Program-made: the position numbers and the translations under genes
Assembly: GCA_945957495.1 (NCBI GenBank)
Contig: CAMFLG010000143.1
Location: 1-7,526 of the forward strand
Length of the DNA stretch: 7,526 nucleotides
Reading direction: 5' to 3'
From: an uncultured Pseudorhodobacter sp.
GTDB lineage: Bacteria > Pseudomonadota > Alphaproteobacteria > Rhodobacterales > Rhodobacteraceae
Part shown: positions 6,006-7,526 of the stretch, piece by piece
Numbering within the stretch: the stretch's first letter is position 1
How the letters are laid out: every line of letters begins with the position of its first letter
Notes under the pieces: model-generated
Told to the model about the DNA's origin: nothing
What the model saw: only the letters and a program-made list of their open reading frames with translations
The model's database searches: none

Positions 6006-7388
6006 ATGGAAGGCTATGCATCCGCCAATGATATCTCTGCCGTTGTCGCCGCCGACAAGGCGCATGTCTGGCACCATCTGAGCCAGCACAAGGGCTACGA
6101 GCAGCCGGAGGTTGACCCGCGCATCATCGTTGAAGGCAAGGGGCTGCGGGTCTGGGATGCGCGCGGCAAGGAATATATCGACGCGGTTTCGGGCGCGGTG
6201 TGGACGGTCAACGTCGGCTACGGGCGCGAATCCATCGCCAATGCGGTGCGCGACACCTTGTTGAAGATGAACTATTTCGCAGGCGTCGGCGGGTCGATCC
6301 CGGGGGCCTTGTTCGCCGAAAAGCTGATCTCGAAAATGCCGGGGCTGAGCCGCGTCTACTATTCCAACTCTGGCTCTGAGGCGAACGAGAAGGTCTACAA
6401 GATGGTGCGCCAGATTGCGCACAAGCATCATGGTGGCAAGAAGTGGAAGATTCTCTACCGCGAACGCGACTATCACGGCACCACCATCGGCGCGCTGGCA
6501 ACCTCGGGTCAGGCCGAACGGGCGATGCAATATGGCCCCTATCCGGACGGCTTCGTGATGGTGCCGCATTGCCTTGAGTACCGCAAACAGTGGGACGTCG
6601 AAAACTATGGTGAGCGTGCCGCCGATGCGATCGAGGAAGTGATCCTGCGCGAAGGCGCCGACACCATCGGTTGCCTTGTGCTGGAACCTGTCACCGCCGG
6701 CGGCGGCGTGATCGTGCCCCCGAAAGGCTATTGGGAGCGGGTGCAGGAAATCTGCAAGAAATACAACATCCTGCTGCACATCGACGAAGTCGTTTGCGGC
6801 GTGGGCCGCACTGGCACCTGGTTTGGCTATCAGCACTACGGCATCAAGCCGGATTTCGTCACCATGGCCAAGGGGGTGGCCTCGGGCTATGCGGCGATCT
6901 CTTGCACCGTGACCACCGAGGAAGTGTTCGCGATGTTCAAGGACGCGGGTGATCACATGTCCTATTTCCGCGACATTTCGACCTTCGGCGGCTGCACGGC
7001 AGGTCCGGCGGCGGCCTTGGAAAACATGCGGATCATCGAGGATGAAGGCCTGCTGCAGAACACGCTCGACATGGGCGCGCGGGTCTTGGACAACCTCAAC
7101 GCGCTGATGGAAAAGCACAAAGTCATCGGTGATGTGCGTGGCAAGGGCCTGTTCTGCGGTGCCGAACTGGTGGCCGACCGCAAGACCAAGGAACCGATGG
7201 ACGAGAAAAAGGTCGCGCAAGTGGTGGCAGAGTGCAATGCGCAAGGCGTCATCATCGGCATGACCAACCGCAGCCTGCCCGGCCTGAACAACACGCTGTG
7301 CCTGTCGCCCGCGCTGATCGCGACGCCGGATGACATCGACGCCATTACCGGCGCGATTGACGTGGCGCTGACCCGCGTGTTCGGCTGA
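6006..7388 (+). CDS. tpa: taurine:pyruvate aminotransferase
   Basis: A 460-residue class III, PLP-dependent aminotransferase that moves the amino group of taurine to pyruvate, giving sulfoacetaldehyde and alanine (EC 2.6.1.77). This is the first step of the cytoplasmic route that continues with Xsc and Pta. Fold landmarks: SNSGSEAN (120-127) and DYHG (155-158) for phosphate and ring binding, HIDEVVCGVGRTG (258-270) with Asp260 contacting the pyridine nitrogen, and TMAKG (286-290) with Lys289 as the Schiff-base lysine. The sequence agrees throughout with Tpa of Paracoccus/Rhodobacter type as I know it, including length (Bilophila Tpa is about 456). The start at 6006 is chosen because GAGG (5995-5998) lies seven bases before it; in-frame ATGs at 5943 and 5979 lack a ribosome site and add an unconserved-looking tail. 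It is followed by its own terminator, so it may be a single-gene unit. Another omega-amino-acid:pyruvate transaminase is the main alternative. Confidence 0.87.
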   Translation: MEGYASANDISAVVAADKAHVWHHLSQHKGYEQPEVDPRIIVEGKGLRVWDARGKEYIDAVSGAVWTVNVGYGRESIANAVRDTLLKMNYFAGVGGSIPGALFAEKLISKMPGLSRVYYSNSGSEANEKVYKMVRQIAHKHHGGKKWKILYRERDYHGTTIGALATSGQAERAMQYGPYPDGFVMVPHCLEYRKQWDVENYGERAADAIEEVILREGADTIGCLVLEPVTAGGGVIVPPKGYWERVQEICKKYNILLHIDEVVCGVGRTGTWFGYQHYGIKPDFVTMAKGVASGYAAISCTVTTEEVFAMFKDAGDHMSYFRDISTFGGCTAGPAAALENMRIIEDEGLLQNTLDMGARVLDNLNALMEKHKVIGDVRGKGLFCGAELVADRKTKEPMDEKKVAQVVAECNAQGVIIGMTNRSLPGLNNTLCLSPALIATPDDIDAITGAIDVALTRVFG

Positions 7389-7412
7389 TCGCGCGCAAAG
7401 CCGGAAAACATC

Positions 7413-7447
7413 AACCCGTCGTGTCCATCCGGTGCGGCGGGTTTTTT
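7413..7447 (+). terminator. intrinsic terminator after tpa
   Basis: AACCCGTCG (7413-7421) pairs with CGGCGGGTT (7435-7443), with one G-T wobble and a 13-base loop, and the stem runs into six T (7442-7447). It starts 25 bases after the tpa stop codon and points the same way. Confidence 0.8.
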
Positions 7448-7466
7448 CATGCGCCGCGCGCGCCAC

Positions 7467-7483
7467 CTGGACTGACCTAATGG
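7467..7483 (+). promoter_or_regulatory. CTGGAC-containing motif past the tpa terminator, possible control site of the next gene
   Basis: CTGGACTGACCTAATGG repeats the CTGGAC word found upstream of tpa, and its second part TGACCTAATGG resembles TGGCCTTAACGG at 5887-5898 with one gap. It may be a second TauR-type site serving a gene to the right. The last 40 bases of the window show no start codon I can defend. Confidence 0.3.
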
Positions 7484-7526
7484 GATGAACTGCCTTCCCA
7501 CCCAACCGCAGCTATTGTTGCGGGTA

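Noticed and set aside
5892..7505. A 537-codon minus-strand open frame opposite tpa
   Set aside because: It is antisense to a clear aminotransferase with all catalytic motifs, has no recognisable motif, and would cross the tpa terminator and upstream region.
7506..7523. Short inverted repeat CCGCA-N8-TGCGG at the right edge
   Set aside because: Five-base arms are expected often by chance in GC-rich DNA and the context is cut off by the window end.

Overview
The window looks like chromosomal DNA from an alphaproteobacterium of the Rhodobacterales (Rhodobacter/Paracoccus/Roseobacter type). The reasons are the high GC content, the strong preference for G or C at third codon positions, and a taurine:pyruvate aminotransferase very close in sequence to what I know of this order. 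It holds five well-supported complete genes, one possible gene fragment at the left edge and one possible very small gene. I see no tRNA, rRNA, CRISPR array, insertion sequence or phage gene.

Layout from left to right. Positions 1-147 may hold the start of a leftward gene that runs off the window. It is divergent from an Rrf2-family regulator (264-728, +). The Rrf2 gene converges on a Rieske-type oxygenase gene (845-1978, -), and the 116-base gap between them carries three separate perfect palindromes, one with 17-base arms. Upstream of the oxygenase, on the same strand, lie a FabD-like acyltransferase homologue (2191-3210, -) and a fused alpha/beta E1 of a 2-oxoacid dehydrogenase (3207-5387, -). 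These two overlap by 4 bases (ATGA) and are clearly one operon; the oxygenase follows after 212 bases. A 618-base region without a confident gene (5388-6005) separates this leftward operon from the rightward taurine:pyruvate aminotransferase gene tpa (6006-7388, +). That gene ends in a good intrinsic terminator at 7413-7447.

How the parts may work together. Tpa deaminates taurine to sulfoacetaldehyde. In related bacteria the next steps are Xsc and Pta, with the MocR/GntR-type activator TauR; none of these is in the window. Two CTGGMCWTAA-like repeats upstream of tpa resemble the TauR site I recall from Rhodobacter capsulatus, and a related motif sits just past the tpa terminator. The leftward E1-acyltransferase pair is the least ordinary part. 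An E1 is coupled to a malonyltransferase-fold protein that keeps the Ser/His catalytic pair but has Met where FabD has its malonate-binding Arg, and no E2 or E3 gene is present. The oxygenase has the Glu bridging residue seen in carnitine/quaternary-amine oxygenases, so a methylated amine substrate is possible. A link to taurine through taurine betaine is speculation.
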